Assembly: GCA_030295365.1 (NCBI GenBank)
Contig: AP027062.1
Location: 454,001 to 518,000 of the forward strand
DNA: 64,000 nucleotides
DNA from: Candidatus Rickettsia kotlanii
GTDB taxonomy: Bacteria > Pseudomonadota > Alphaproteobacteria > Rickettsiales > Rickettsiaceae
Reading direction: 5' to 3'
The notes beneath the pieces were generated by a model that was not told the DNA's origin, did not search any database, and worked only from the letters and a program-made list of their open reading frames with translations. The position numbers and the translations under genes are program-made. Each line of letters opens with the position of its first letter. Within the stretch, counting starts at the first letter, position 1. Shown here in pieces: positions 1 through 10,132 of this stretch.

Positions 1-138
1 CAAGCTCAAGTAATGAAATTTATGCCGCTAGTTTTTTTATTTATGTTTAGTAGTTTTCCTGTGGGACTTTTAATATATTGGTCTTGGAATAATATTCTAT
101 CCATCATTCAACAATATTATATTAATAAATTTAATTAA
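1..138 (+). CDS. yidC: Membrane protein insertase YidC, C-terminal end (partial)
   Basis: Only the last 45 codons are in the window, and the gene begins upstream. The visible peptide has a hydrophobic segment with [17 protein letters not shown] and a final [12 protein letters not shown] stretch, which is the usual end of YidC/Oxa1 insertases, where the last transmembrane helix is followed by a short basic tail. YidC inserts and folds inner-membrane proteins, alone or with SecYEG. Its TAA overlaps the ATG of the next gene by one base (TAATG), so the two are probably cotranscribed and translationally coupled. The assignment rests on the short tail only. Confidence 0.85.
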   Translation, partial: QAQVMKFMPLVFLFMFSSFPVGLLIYWSWNNILSIIQQYYINKFN

Positions 139-683
139 TGAGAATAGATAAAAATTTACCTAATTATCTAACTATTGCTCGAATAATGGTAATTCCAGTT
201 ATTATACTGGTATTTTATATAAATAATTCACTTGCACGTAAACTTGGGGCATTATTATTTGTTTTAGCTAGTATTACGGATTTTTTTGACGGTTATATTG
301 CAAGAAAATATAATTTAGTTACAAGTTTTGGCAAGATGTTTGACCCTATAGCAGATAAGCTACTTGTAGGTTGCGTTATTATCATGCTACTAAAAAAAGA
401 TAATATAGATGAGATACCTTGCTTATTAATTTTAGCACGAGAATTTTTAGTTAGCGGTCTTCGGGAATTTTTAGCTCTAGTAAAGGTTAGTGTACCTGTA
501 TCGAGACTCGCTAAGGTAAAAACGTTTTTACAAATGTTTGCTTTATCGATATTGATACTAGGCTCCAAAGGTTCAGGAATTATTTATTTAAATATAGTAG
601 GGGAAATAATTTTATGGATTGCTGCTTTTTTAACAATCATTACAGGTTATTCTTATTTTAAAGCCTGTAAGAAATATTTTTAA
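138..683 (+). CDS. pgsA: CDP-diacylglycerol--glycerol-3-phosphate 3-phosphatidyltransferase
   Basis: Commits CDP-diacylglycerol to phosphatidylglycerol synthesis at the inner membrane by making phosphatidylglycerophosphate. The 181-residue protein has the full CDP-alcohol phosphotransferase signature: D48, D51-G52, A55-R56, G65, D69 and D73, with the canonical spacing, so the metal and substrate site looks intact. Hydrophobic segments at about 10-28, 36-50, 75-88 and toward the C-terminus fit a small polytopic protein. The start codon overlaps the yidC stop. The glycerol-3-phosphate it uses could come from the GlpT importer encoded about 6 kb downstream (inference). Confidence 0.95.
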   Translation: MRIDKNLPNYLTIARIMVIPVIILVFYINNSLARKLGALLFVLASITDFFDGYIARKYNLVTSFGKMFDPIADKLLVGCVIIMLLKKDNIDEIPCLLILAREFLVSGLREFLALVKVSVPVSRLAKVKTFLQMFALSILILGSKGSGIIYLNIVGEIILWIAAFLTIITGYSYFKACKKYF

Positions 684-696
684 ATAGGAGAATTTT

Positions 697-1257
697 ATGA
701 TACATGTAAAATATATAATTTTAGGGTTTATTATGGTGTCTAGTTTAAATCTTTACGCTGCTAACAATGATATAATTGCCAATAAGAAAGTTGTAAAGGT
801 AGAAGTAAGTAATGAACATTTCAAAACATTAAATGAAGCTTCTACTCTTTTAATTAGTTGTGTAGATTTTAGATTAATAGACGAAACAGATAAATTAATG
901 AAGGAATTAGGATTAGAAGATAATTTTGATAAAGTATCACTGCCCGGTGCATCGCTTGCTCTTGTTAACGACAAATATACTTATTGGGGAAAAACAATAG
1001 AAGATACTATTGAGCTTTTGCAAGAATTACATAACATAAAACAAATTGTTTTTCTTGATCATAGAGAATGTGGAGCTTATAAAACACTTATAGGTCAGGA
1101 ACAGCTAAATACCAAGGAAAAAGAAACGGCAGCACACGCAGCAATTTTAAACAAGGCCCGTGATATAATAAAAGAAAAATTCCCCCAATTAAAAGTTTAT
1201 ACTTTTTTAATGGGCCTTGATGGTGTAGTAGAGCAGATTTATGAAATGCCTAACTAA
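697..1257 (+). CDS. Secreted beta-carbonic-anhydrase-like protein
   Basis: A 186-residue protein with an N-terminal signal peptide (hydrophobic residues 5-19, likely cleavage after LYA at about 21), so the mature domain should be periplasmic. It carries the zinc-site pattern of beta-carbonic anhydrases: C55-x-D57-x-R59 and, 63 residues later, H122-x-x-C125-G126. Canonical enzymes interconvert CO2 and bicarbonate. The spacing of both motifs fits a metal-binding domain of this fold, but it is shorter than typical enzymes (about 200-230 residues) and activity cannot be shown from sequence. It follows pgsA by 13 bp with an AGGAG ribosome-binding site. Confidence 0.75.
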   Translation: MIHVKYIILGFIMVSSLNLYAANNDIIANKKVVKVEVSNEHFKTLNEASTLLISCVDFRLIDETDKLMKELGLEDNFDKVSLPGASLALVNDKYTYWGKTIEDTIELLQELHNIKQIVFLDHRECGAYKTLIGQEQLNTKEKETAAHAAILNKARDIIKEKFPQLKVYTFLMGLDGVVEQIYEMPN

Positions 1258-1288
1258 AAGCAGAGTTGTTTTATGGATAGGTTTATCC

Positions 1289-1382
1289 ATCATTGCGAGG
1301 AAATTGCGTAGCAATCTCAGGAGTTTGTTATTATTTCATGAGATTGCTGCATAGCCTACGGCTGTTCGCAATGACGATTTTT
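1289..1382. repeat. Intergenic palindromic repeat, CATTGCGAGG type (copy 1)
   Basis: Begins with CATTGCGAGGAAATTGC and ends with GCTGTTCGCAATGACG, with internal complementary blocks (GCAATCTCA and TGAGATTGC), so the strand can fold into a long imperfect hairpin. At least six related copies lie between genes in this window. It sits between two convergent genes and could act as a bidirectional terminator. Confidence 0.85.
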
Positions 1383-1413
1383 GACCCGTACAATAACGAC
1401 TAAGAAAAGTAAT

Positions 1414-1797
1414 TTATTTTATATCTTTGCTCTCATTATCATTAGAATCAGTAGTATTATTCTTTTGGTCGTTTTCTGCCGGTAGTTTAGAGATAGATAG
1501 TTTTTGTTTATATTTTTGTTGCTCTGCTAAAAAATTTTGAGCCTCTTTGGAAAGGCTGTTATATAGTTCACGTTTCTTCTTATTAATCTTGACTATTGCT
1601 ACTCTATATTTTTGTATTTCCTCCCGTACTTCCGGTTTTATAGTACCGGCGTAAGCAGAAAAATCATCTATAATTTTTTGTGTTGTAACATCGTTAGTTT
1701 TTGCTGTATCTTTTTTTGAGTCGTCAGAAGTTGTACTATTGGCAAAGCAGCTTGTACTAAGTAAAATCGCTATTCCAAATATTATTTTTTTTATCAT
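1414..1797 (-). CDS. Hypothetical exported protein
   Basis: A 127-residue protein I do not recognise. It opens with a clear signal peptide (K3-K4, hydrophobic core 5-15, SCFA then N20), and the SCF context could also be read as a lipobox-like cysteine at 17. The mature part is highly charged, Lys/Asp/Gln rich, with predicted helix from about 40 to 105 and a low-complexity tail rich in Asn, Asp and Lys. The shape resembles small periplasmic helical proteins. The open frame, signal peptide and codon use like the neighbours support a real gene, but the function is unknown. Confidence 0.6.
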   Translation of the reverse strand: MIKKIIFGIAILLSTSCFANSTTSDDSKKDTAKTNDVTTQKIIDDFSAYAGTIKPEVREEIQKYRVAIVKINKKKRELYNSLSKEAQNFLAEQQKYKQKLSISKLPAENDQKNNTTDSNDNESKDIK

Positions 1798-1856
1798 ATT
1801 AAAACCTTAAGTCTTATTCTGGATAAGTAGACCATTTTTAAGTCTAATAGTCAATA

Positions 1857-1991
1857 GACTTCTTTTGGAACTCTACTTCTAGGGGTACGTTAATCCAGTA
1901 CTCGCATCCTCACGTACTTTTTTATACGCTGCGGTGCTGTGTTCCGTGTTTCCTTGAAATTTCTCCCTATAAGCGAGTTCGAAAAGAAGTC
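1857..1991 (-). repeat. RPE-1 palindromic element, non-coding copy
   Basis: Read on the minus strand, this translates to the RPE-1 style peptide [15 protein letters not shown] followed by [11 protein letters not shown]. The ends are near-perfect inverted repeats (GACTTCTTTTGGAACTC against GAGTTCGAAAAGAAGTC). RPE-1 is the Rickettsia palindromic element known to insert both between and inside genes. This copy contains stop codons in the coding phase and lies outside any gene. Confidence 0.85.
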
Positions 1992-2083
1992 TAATAATAT
2001 AATAGAAATTATATGTATTTGCTGTTTGTATTTTATTGTTTGGTGAGTATAAATACACTAATAGTTAGGAAAAATATAAAATT

Positions 2084-2663
2084 ATGCAAAATATACAATA
2101 TTATAATAATAACGTTCAAGAGTTTTATAACAGAACAATCAATGCAGATTTGTCTGATAACTATAAAGCATTTATTAGCTATTTACCTGAACAAGCTCAT
2201 ATTTTAGATGCAGGTTGCAGAGTTGGTTGTGATATAAAATATTTTTTAAGTCAAAGATATCAAGTTACTGCTTTTGACGGTTCAACCGAGATGGTTAAAT
2301 TAGCTACAAAAGTAACCGGAATAGATGTACTGCACTTCACTTTTTAAGATATCGATTTTAAGGAGTCGTTTGATGGTGTTTGGGCTCAAGCAACTCTCCT
2401 TCATGTGCCCTATAATGAAACAATCAATGTGTAAAAAAATTCATGCTGCATTAAAGCTAGAAGGCATTTTTTATGCTTCTTACGGATACAGTTCTATTAT
2501 ACAACGTGATGATTGTGATTTTTACAATATGCATAAAAATATAATAAAACCTTATTTTATTTTTGAAATAGTTAAAATATGGACGGAAAAGAGTAAGAAA
2601 TTCTCTCCAAGTAAAGAGGCATTATGGTTAAATTTTATTGTTAAAAAAAGTAAAACAATATGA
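2084..2663 (+). pseudogene. SAM-dependent class I methyltransferase, broken
   Basis: The N-terminal half is intact through motif I (ILDAGCRVGCDIKYF) and the FDGS acidic loop, typical of class I methyltransferases. At 2345-2347 an in-frame TAA interrupts; reading on in the same frame gives DIDFKESFDGVWAQATLLHV, so TAA probably replaced a CAA Gln codon. After NETINV a one-base loss near 2435 shifts the frame, and the rest (KKIHAALKLEGIFYASYGYS and on) continues in another frame to a TGA at 2661-2663. Two independent lesions argue for a dead gene. The substrate is unknown. The final ATGA overlaps the start of the next broken gene. Confidence 0.85.
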
Positions 2664-3793
2664 TTAGATTAGTTTACTTATTTCTTGCTTTAATATCAGT
2701 TTTAAAATATACGCAAAGGAATATAAAGGCTTAACATATAATCGTTATGAAAAAGATAAGCATGTGATTCATGTGTTAACTATTGATCCTAAGAATTTTG
2801 GGTTAAAACTAGTTAAAACTCATAATCAGGTTATAGGCTAGAGAAACAATAAACGTTATGGCACACCGCACTAATGCAGCTGCTGCTATTAATGCTGGAT
2901 TCTTTGAAATTGCCGGTAGTGATGACGGCAGACCAAGCCTTACTTTAATGATTGACGGTAAGCTATTTAGTCTTAGAAAATAACTACAAAATTTGTTAAT
3001 TATAGAATCAGGGCAATATTCAAATTACCAAGGCTAGTGCAAAAATTTTAGTAGAAATAGGCAATAAATCTGTTATTCCAAATCAAGTTAATTATTTTTC
3101 AAACCTAAAAGAATTACTTTCTATAATGATGTTTGGGTGTCTACCACATTAACGCTGTATACTATAACAAAGAAATTTTGATTGATCAGAATAGGTCTAA
3201 TTTTATTGTTACGGCAATAAGTAAGCATGGTGATAATCAAATTCCACAGAAAGGCTTTATATTGTCCTTTTCACAAGAAACAAGTTGGCTGGTAGTAAAT
3301 ATAAATGATTCTGTAAAGTTAAATTTGGAAGTTATCGATAAAGACAGTAAGCTTATAAATTTAAGTAACACTGCTTTAAAACGGTAAAAATGTTGTAGGT
3401 AATCCAAAAGCAAGATGATCCGGCTCATGTTTGTACTGCCTTAGGAGTGTGTAATGACGGTACTACTAGTTGTAGTCGAGCATATTTATAAGCAACATGT
3501 AAAAGACCTTAAGCTTGTGCAAGTAAGATCAATATTACGGAAAGAGAAATGTTGATAAATTAACAATCCCTGAAGCTTTTAAAATTTTAGAAAAACACCT
3601 TGTTAATGATACTGTGATAGGATTAACTAAAACAGAACTTGCAGATTATATGTTAAGCCTTGGATATGAATCGGCAATCAATTTAGACGGTGGCGGTTCT
3701 TCTACATTATTCATGGGCGGAAAAATTATAAATAATGTAACAGGTAATGAAGATGAAGCTTTAGGCGAACATCTCGTGCGTCCCGTAATTTAA
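2660..3793 (+). pseudogene. Phosphodiester glycosidase (NAGPA-type) family protein, degraded
   Basis: Pieces of one exported protein are spread over three frames: a signal-like start MIRLVYLFLALISV, then LTYNRYEKDKHVIHVLTIDP, RTNAAAAINAGFF, a 3133-3387 segment (GVYHINAVYYNKEILID), and a C-terminal block with the family hallmark NLDGGGSSTLF followed by GEHLVRPVI and a stop. The order and the GGGSST motif match the phosphodiester glycosidase domain found in NAGPA (the mammalian uncovering enzyme) and bacterial exported relatives. Multiple frameshifts and stops mean no full product. Several internal open stretches are remnants, not genes. Confidence 0.8.
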
Positions 3794-3830
3794 TTTTTCA
3801 TATTAAAAGTTTGGATAATGTCGCTTTTTT

Positions 3831-3861
3831 CTAGATTCCCGCTTCCGCGGGAATGACATAC
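3831..3861. repeat. Short hairpin repeat, ATTCCCGC/GCGGGAAT type
   Basis: ATTCCCGCTTCCGCGGGAAT is a GC-rich hairpin in very AT-rich DNA, followed by GACAT. It is the minimal version of a repeat seen near 20.6, 34.55, 55.2 and 62.3 kb. It lies between the ends of two converging pseudogenes and may be a terminator. Confidence 0.7.
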
Positions 3862-3901
3862 TCAAATTTTAGCTAGAGTGATATTTAAGATTGAGAAAAC
3901 C

Positions 3902-4584
3902 CTAAGATTTTACATTTTCCTGCTCAGTTGCTTTTTTACGTATTTCTAAATATTCTCCTTTAGTCATTATTTTTTTTGGAGCTATATAATCTAAAAAATA
4001 CTTTTCCGTTTAGATAATTGATTTCATGCTGGATAACTCTTGCTAAAAATCCTTCTGCGATACCTTGAATTTGATTTCCATTTATATCATATGTGTGATA
4101 ATGAATTTTCTTGAATCTTGCTACAGGTCCTGTAGCATTTTCAACAGAAAAGCATCCCTAGTAATCTTCATGTTTATCAATACCTATCGGTTTATATGAG
4201 GGATTAATCCAAATAGTTTTAGGCATTGTATCCTTAAGGTCAGGACGCCATTTTTTTAACTCTGCATCTTCATGTACTGCAAATATTATTATACATTATA
4301 CATTTTGATATGCCTATTTGCGGTGCAGCAAGTCCTGCACAATTTTCTTCTTGATCATATTTCTTTTCTAATATAGATATATCACGTAAATCTTCTGAAG
4401 ATAACAGAAAATTTAAAGTTTTTGCCTTTATTCTAATAGTTTTATCCTCTGAACTATTTAAGGTTTGAATGTTCAAAGTTACATATTGCGGTAATGAAAT
4501 ATTGTTTTCATTTTTCATATTACTTTTACAACCTATTGTAGAAATTATAGCAGTTAATAATAGAGCTGTTTTTAATTTGGACAT
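3902..4584 (-). pseudogene. Second peptide deformylase, broken
   Basis: The N-terminal 104-codon piece starts with a lipoprotein-like signal (TAIISTIGC, Cys19) and contains deformylase motif 1, GLAAPQIG. After that, TGTATAA is tandemly duplicated (7 bp, near 4290-4303), which throws the frame. Downstream pieces read FAVHEDAELKKW, INPSYKPIGIDKHEDY, then a TAG exactly where motif 2 (EGCxS) should have its Glu, then GCFSVENATG, and motif 3 as QHEINYLNG instead of QHExDH. One more shift near the end restores DYIAPKKIMTKGEYLEIRKK. Deformylase removes formyl groups from nascent proteins. This exported paralogue is dead here. Confidence 0.85.
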
Positions 4585-4723
4585 ATATTTTATTATAATA
4601 ATTTATAAATAGAAAATTATAGATAGAAACTAAAATCAAATAAATAAATTGTTATATTTCTTTTACGCATCCTATGAGTTAATAAATTTTATTTAATTTC
4701 TTTTGAGAAAAAATCAATAGGTT

Positions 4724-4752
4724 TGACTTTTCTAGCATATTCTAGTATAATA
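4724..4752 (+). promoter_or_regulatory. Predicted sigma-70 promoter of tlcA
   Basis: TTGACT at 4724-4729, a 17-bp spacer and a perfect TATAAT at 4747-4752 stand 33 bp before the tlcA ATG. This is the best consensus promoter I found in the window, in line with strong expression of the translocase. Confidence 0.75.
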
Positions 4753-4784
4753 TTTATCTTCAAAATAAATGGAAAATTTAATTT

Positions 4785-6281
4785 ATGAGTACTCCCAAAA
4801 GTGAAAATTATCTCTCGGAACTAAGCAAGGTAATTTGGCCTATAGAAAGATATGAAAATAAGAAGTTTCTTCCTATGGCGTTTATGATGTTCTGTATTTT
4901 ATTGAACTACTCAACGCTTCGTTCAATTAAAGATGGGTTTGTAGTAACGGATATAGGGGCAGAAGCAATAAGTTTCTTAAAAACATATATAGTACTACCT
5001 TCTGCCGTAATCGCTATGGTAATTTATGTTAAGCTCTGCGATATTTTAAAGCAAGAAAACGTGTTTTATGTTATTACTTCATTTTTCTTAGGGTATTTTG
5101 CATTATTTGCGTTTGTTCTTTATCCCTACCCTGATTTAGTTCATCCTGATCCTGAAACCATAGAATCTTGGAGTTTAGCTTATCCTAATTTTAAATGGTT
5201 TATAAGAATAGTTGGGAAATGGAGTTTTGCATCTTTTTATACTATGGCAGAACTTTGGGGAACAATGATGCTTAGTTTATTATTTTGGCAATTTGCTAAC
5301 CAAATTACTAAAACCGATGAAGCTAAACGTTTTTACTCAATGTTTGGTTTACTTGCTAATTTAGCATTGCCTGTAACATCCGTAATTATTGGATATTGCT
5401 TGCATGAAAAAACTCAAATAGTTGCAGAACATCTAAAATTTGTGCCTTTATTTGTTATAATGATAACAAGTAGCTTTTTGGTAATATTAACATATAGATG
5501 GATGAATAAAAACGTTCTAACCGATCCTAGACTTTATGACCCGGCATTAGTAAAAGAAAAGAAAGCTAAAGCTAAAATGTCATTAATAGACAGTTTTAAA
5601 ATGATCTTTACTTCTAAGTATATAGGTTATATTGCATTGTTGCTTATTGCTTACGGTGTTTCAGTAAATTTAGTTGAAGGTGTTTGGAAATCTAAAGTAA
5701 AAGAATTATATCCGACGAAAGAGGCTTATACTATATATATGGGTCAGTTCCAATTTTATCAGGGTTGGGTTGCAATTGCTTTCATGCTTATAGGTAGTAA
5801 TATTTTAAGGAAAGTATCATGGCTAACTGCAGCTATGATAACCCCATTAATGATGTTAGTTACCGGTACAGCATTTTTTGCATTTATCTTTTTTGATAGT
5901 GTTATTGCTATGCATTTAACAGGTATTCTTGCTTCAGGTCCTTTAGTACTTGCTGTTATGATCGGTATGGTTCAAAATGTTTTAAGTAAAGGTGTAAAAT
6001 ATTCTTTATTTGATGCCACTAAAAACATGGCGTATATTCCGCTTGATAAGGATTTACGAGTAAAAGGGCAAGCGGCTGTTGAAGTTATCGGAGGAAGATT
6101 TGGTAAATCAGGCGGTGCTATTATTCAATCTACATTCTTTATTTTATTCCCTGCATTTGGTTTTGTAGAGGCAACTCCTTATTTTGCTTCTATATTCTTT
6201 GTAATAGTAATATTATGGATATATGCCGTTAAAGGTTTAAATAAAGAGTATAAAGTTTTGGTAAATAAAACTGAAAAATAG
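4785..6281 (+). CDS. tlcA: ATP/ADP translocase (nucleotide antiporter) TlcA
   Basis: Imports host ATP in exchange for bacterial ADP across the inner membrane, the energy-parasitism carrier shared by Rickettsia, Chlamydia and plastids. The 498-residue length equals the known Tlc1 length, and about 12 hydrophobic segments are visible. The N-terminus [20 protein letters not shown], followed by [15 protein letters not shown], is characteristic of the family. A tail with GLNKEYK ends the protein. It is preceded by a near-consensus promoter and followed after 32 bp by an exceptional long palindrome, so it is probably a single-gene transcript. Confidence 0.97.
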   Translation: MSTPKSENYLSELSKVIWPIERYENKKFLPMAFMMFCILLNYSTLRSIKDGFVVTDIGAEAISFLKTYIVLPSAVIAMVIYVKLCDILKQENVFYVITSFFLGYFALFAFVLYPYPDLVHPDPETIESWSLAYPNFKWFIRIVGKWSFASFYTMAELWGTMMLSLLFWQFANQITKTDEAKRFYSMFGLLANLALPVTSVIIGYCLHEKTQIVAEHLKFVPLFVIMITSSFLVILTYRWMNKNVLTDPRLYDPALVKEKKAKAKMSLIDSFKMIFTSKYIGYIALLLIAYGVSVNLVEGVWKSKVKELYPTKEAYTIYMGQFQFYQGWVAIAFMLIGSNILRKVSWLTAAMITPLMMLVTGTAFFAFIFFDSVIAMHLTGILASGPLVLAVMIGMVQNVLSKGVKYSLFDATKNMAYIPLDKDLRVKGQAAVEVIGGRFGKSGGAIIQSTFFILFPAFGFVEATPYFASIFFVIVILWIYAVKGLNKEYKVLVNKTEK

Positions 6282-6313
6282 AACTTGTTAAAATTTAATA
6301 TTGTAAAAAAAAT

Positions 6314-6489
6314 AAGTTTCTAAGTCTAGCAGTAAATAAATTTTCATTAATAATTAAAGAGCTTTTTTGCTACAAATTATAAGATTTTTGTGAAATATGA
6401 ATAATATTCCTTCAAAAATCTTATAATTTGTAGCAAAAAAGCTCTTTAATTATTAATGAAAATTTATTTACTGCTAGACTTAGAAACTT
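6314..6489. repeat. Perfect 77-bp inverted repeat with 22-bp loop
   Basis: The arms 6314-6390 and 6413-6489 are exact reverse complements over 77 bp, with the 22-bp spacer 6391-6412. Just outside, A/T-rich flanks are also nearly complementary. It lies between the tlcA stop and the glpT start. Transcribed RNA would form a very long uninterrupted stem that could end tlcA transcription or block read-through into glpT. It does not resemble the other repeat families in the window. Confidence 0.95.
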
Positions 6490-6518
6490 GCTTTTTTTAT
6501 AGTCGGAGAGTTTATAAT

Positions 6519-7808
6519 ATGACAAATACAAGATCCAAAATTAAAACTCCAAGATCGCCATATATAAAAAAATATAATAGTTGGCGAGTAAGGATTTTGT
6601 ATTCTATTATTATAGGTTACGCAACTTTTTATTTTTGTCGTCAGAATTTTAATATAGCAACTCCTGCTATAAGAGGATATTTTGGGGTTACTAAAACACA
6701 AATTGGCTGGATATTAACTGCTTCATCTATTATGTATGGAGTTGGTAAAGCGTGTAACGGGTTTATTAGCGATAAAGTTAATGCTCGGATATTTATGGTT
6801 TTGGGTCTTTTATTTGTTGGGATCATTACTATGCTAATAGGTTTTTCAGATTCTTTATGGCTTATAGGAATTTTATGGATAGCCAGTAACTGGTTTCAAT
6901 CTATGGGCTGGCCTCCTGCAACAAAGATGCTTACTCACTGGTTCGTTTCAAAAGAACTTGGAACTAAATGGGCTATGGGTGCAACTTCTAATCAAATAGG
7001 TGGGGCCCTTGCTATGATAAGCTGCGGTTATTTAATCGATAAATTTGATTGGAGAGCTGCCTTTTTTATTCCAGGCGTAGTTGCTTGTGTAGTATCGCTT
7101 TTTTTATATAATAGGCTTCGTAATTCTCCAAGAGAAGTAGGTTTATCTACCGTAGAGGAATATAAAGAATATCCGCCTGAAGCTATAGGAGATTATGAGA
7201 AGCTATTAACTCCACAATTATTTAAAATGGTCTTTTGTAATAAGCTAATATGGTATGTTTGTTTAGCAAACATGTTTGTTTATATAATACGTTCCGGAGT
7301 AATTTATTGGGCTCCAACATTTTTAAAAGATTTACGTAATATAAGTCTTGCAAATGCAGGCTTACAAATCGGTTTATATGAAATGATAGGTATCCCAGGG
7401 GCATTAATAGCAGGTGTTTTATCTGATAAACTATTTCAAGGTCGTCGAGGTCCTGTTGCATCCATATGTATGGTATTGCTTAGCTTATTGTTAGTCTTGT
7501 TTTGGAAACTTCCTATTCATAGTGAATTATTAAGTATAGTAATTCTTTCTTTAATAGGCTTTTTTGTTTCAGGACCTCAGCTCCTTGTAGGTATAGCAGC
7601 TGCTGATTTTAGTACCCGTCAGGCTGTCGGTACGGCTAATGGATTATCAGGGTTATTTGGTTATTTAGGAGCGGCTATTGCGGGAGTTGGCGTAGGATGG
7701 ATTAGTGATAATTATGGTTGGAATGGGGTATTTATATTTTTCAGTATTTCTGCTCTTTTAGGAGGAGGATTATTTACTTTAATATGGAATCGTTCAGCTA
7801 AAAAATAA
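6519..7808 (+). CDS. glpT: Glycerol-3-phosphate transporter (MFS organophosphate:phosphate antiporter)
   Basis: Takes up glycerol-3-phosphate in exchange for phosphate; in Rickettsia this would feed phospholipid synthesis, for example PgsA. The family signature [19 protein letters not shown] is followed by 12 membrane segments and conserved regions such as [15 protein letters not shown], in line with GlpT/UhpT. I chose the ATG at 6519 (429 residues) because GGAGAG stands 8 bases before it. The longer frame from 6456 would put 21 extra residues inside the palindrome, where no membrane-protein N-terminus is expected. UhpT-like sugar-phosphate specificity cannot be excluded. Confidence 0.88.
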
Positions 7809-7837
7809 ATTTAATAATTATAATAATAGGTTACAAA

Positions 7838-8260
7838 ATGACAATACAATATACTTTTTCAATGATTAAGCCTGATGCTATCAAAAGGAATAAAATAGGG
7901 CAAGTTAATACTTACTTAGAAAATGCCGGTTTAAAAATAGTAGCTCAGAAAATGAAATTTTTAACTAAATATGAAGCTGCATGTTTTTATGATGAGCATA
8001 GAGCAAGACCGTTTTTTAATAGCTTAGTTGAATATATTACTTCAGGAGCGGTAGTACTTCAAGTGCTTAAGGGGGAGGATGCTATAACTTTAAACCGCAC
8101 CGTTATGGGTGCAACTAATCCTGCTGAAGCTGAAGCAGGCACTATTAGAAAAGATTTAGGCGAATCAATTGAGGCTAATAGTATTCATGGCTCAGATAGT
8201 GAAAATAGTGCGAAAAGAGAAATCGAATTTTTCTTTAATAAATCTGAAATTATAGAATAA
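7838..8260 (+). CDS. ndk: Nucleoside diphosphate kinase
   Basis: Equilibrates nucleoside tri- and diphosphates through a phosphohistidine intermediate in the cytosol. At 140 residues it is full length, with [12 protein letters not shown] at 6-18 and the active-site NSIHGSDS where H117 is the phosphorylated residue. In an organism importing ATP it spreads that phosphate to other nucleotides. It lies 29 bp after glpT and 3 bp before mnmG, so it may lead the ndk-mnmG-rsmG-parA-parB run. Confidence 0.97.
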
Positions 8261-8263
8261 TTA

Positions 8264-10132
8264 ATGCTAAAATATGACGTAATAGTTATAGGCGGTGGAC
8301 ATGCAGGCGTAGAAGCAGCTGCCGCTTCTGCACGTCTTGGAGTTCCTACTCTCTTAATTACGTTAAAACCGGAAAATTTAGGCGAGATGTCTTGCAATCC
8401 AGCAATTGGTGGCATTGCGAAAGGCACATTAGTTAAAGAAATCGATGCACTTGATGGGTTAATGGGTTATGTTATAGACCAAGCCGGTATACATTATAAA
8501 ATACTGAATGAGACTAGAGGACCCGCAGTTTGGGGACCTAGAGCTCAAGCTGATCGAAAGCTTTATAAAAAAGCGATGTATCAAATATTAACAAATTATC
8601 CTAATCTAGATATATTATATGGAAAAGTGGAAGGTATAGAAATTAAATCTTCTAAAATTGAAGCGGTTATTTTAAATAATGGTAGCAAAATTCTTTGTCA
8701 AAAAATTATATTAACTACAGGTACTTTCCTATCAGGTCTTATTCATATTGGACAAAAAAAAATCCCTGCCGGTAGAGTAGATGAAGAGCCTTCGTATGGA
8801 TTATCAAATACATTAAAACAAATAGGTTTTAAACTGGCTCGTTTAAAAACAGGTACACCGCCTCGAATTGATGGACGTACTATTGATTATAGTAAAACAA
8901 TTGTACAACCCGGCGATAAAATTCCTCGTCCTTTTTCTGAATTAACAAATATTGTTAATGTTTCTCAGATAAATTGTTTTATCACAAAAACAACCTCAGA
9001 AACTCATGATATTATACGTGAGAATCTTGATAAATCTGCAATGTATTCAGGGCAAATAGAAGGAATAGGACCGCGATATTGTCCTTCTATTGAAGATAAA
9101 ATAGTCAAATTTAGTACAAAATCAGAACATCGTATATTTTTAGAACCTGAAGGGTTAGATGATTATACGATTTATCCAAACGGTATTTCTACTTCTTTAC
9201 CTGAAGATGTACAACATAAATTAATGAAAACAATACCAGGATTAGAAAATGTAAAAGTTTTACGTCCAGGTTATGCTATAGAATATGATTATGTTGATCC
9301 ACGTGAAATAAGTGTTACGCTAGAGACAAAAAAAATAGCTGGATTGTATTTGGCCGGGCAAATTAACGGTACTACAGGGTATGAGGAAGCCGCAGGGCAA
9401 GGTATAGTAGCCGGTATAAATGCTGCTTTAGCAGTAAAAGATCAAGCGCCGTTTATATTAACAAGAGCAAATAGTTATATTGGAGTAATGATTGACGATT
9501 TAACAACATTTGGTACTATAGAACCTTATCGTATGTTTACTTCTCGCTCAGAATATAGATTATCTTTAAGGGTAGATAACTCTGATTTACGTTTAACGGA
9601 ATTAGGGATGAAAATTGGAGTCGTATCAGAAAAACGTAAAAAAATATTCACAAAAAAATGTGAAGATATAGAAAAAATAAAATCATTATTAAATACCTTG
9701 TCTTTAACTACTAGTAAACTTGCTAAAATGGGTATACAGGTTGCACAGGATGGTACATATAAAACAGTATTAGACTTATTTAAAATACCTAATTTTAATG
9801 TTGAACAAGCTATTAAAATTTTTCCTATGCTTAAAGAAATACAAAATAATAACATTTTGCAATTACTCTATATTGAAGCAAAATATGCTTCATATTTAAC
9901 TAGACAACACGCAGATATTAATTTATTTCAAAGTGAAGAGGCGCAGTTCATACCTAGAGATATTGACTATTTTAAAATACCAAGTATATCATTAGAGATA
10001 CAGGAAAAACTTTCTTCCCATAAACCTACTACTATTGGTGTAGCACGTCGAATTTCAGGGATTACACCTGCAGCAATTACGGCTATTATAATTTATTTAA
10101 AAACTAAATATAGTGATGGAAGTTCCACGTGA
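8264..10132 (+). CDS. mnmG: tRNA uridine-5-carboxymethylaminomethyl modification enzyme MnmG (GidA)
   Basis: With MnmE it installs cmnm5 at wobble uridine 34 of several tRNAs, using FAD. The 622-residue protein has the dinucleotide-binding [10 protein letters not shown] at 10-19, the family motifs [14 protein letters not shown] and [16 protein letters not shown], and a C-terminal helical region ending [14 protein letters not shown]. It overlaps rsmG by 17-20 bp, the classic gidA-gidB-parA-parB arrangement near many replication origins. A CACGTG-centred dyad at 9295-9310 lies inside it. Confidence 0.97.
   Translation: MLKYDVIVIGGGHAGVEAAAASARLGVPTLLITLKPENLGEMSCNPAIGGIAKGTLVKEIDALDGLMGYVIDQAGIHYKILNETRGPAVWGPRAQADRKLYKKAMYQILTNYPNLDILYGKVEGIEIKSSKIEAVILNNGSKILCQKIILTTGTFLSGLIHIGQKKIPAGRVDEEPSYGLSNTLKQIGFKLARLKTGTPPRIDGRTIDYSKTIVQPGDKIPRPFSELTNIVNVSQINCFITKTTSETHDIIRENLDKSAMYSGQIEGIGPRYCPSIEDKIVKFSTKSEHRIFLEPEGLDDYTIYPNGISTSLPEDVQHKLMKTIPGLENVKVLRPGYAIEYDYVDPREISVTLETKKIAGLYLAGQINGTTGYEEAAGQGIVAGINAALAVKDQAPFILTRANSYIGVMIDDLTTFGTIEPYRMFTSRSEYRLSLRVDNSDLRLTELGMKIGVVSEKRKKIFTKKCEDIEKIKSLLNTLSLTTSKLAKMGIQVAQDGTYKTVLDLFKIPNFNVEQAIKIFPMLKEIQNNNILQLLYIEAKYASYLTRQHADINLFQSEEAQFIPRDIDYFKIPSISLEIQEKLSSHKPTTIGVARRISGITPAAITAIIIYLKTKYSDGSST
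9295..9310. promoter_or_regulatory. Possible parS site inside mnmG
   Basis: TGATCCACGTGAAATA matches 13 of 16 positions of the common ParB-binding sequence TGTTTCACGTGAAACA, including the CACGTG core. The same bases encode Asp-Pro-Arg-Glu, so it may be chance. Confidence 0.3.

Noticed and set aside
6456-6518. Upstream ATG of glpT adding 21 residues
   Set aside because: It lies in the 77-bp palindrome; the ATG at 6519 has GGAGAG at the right distance.
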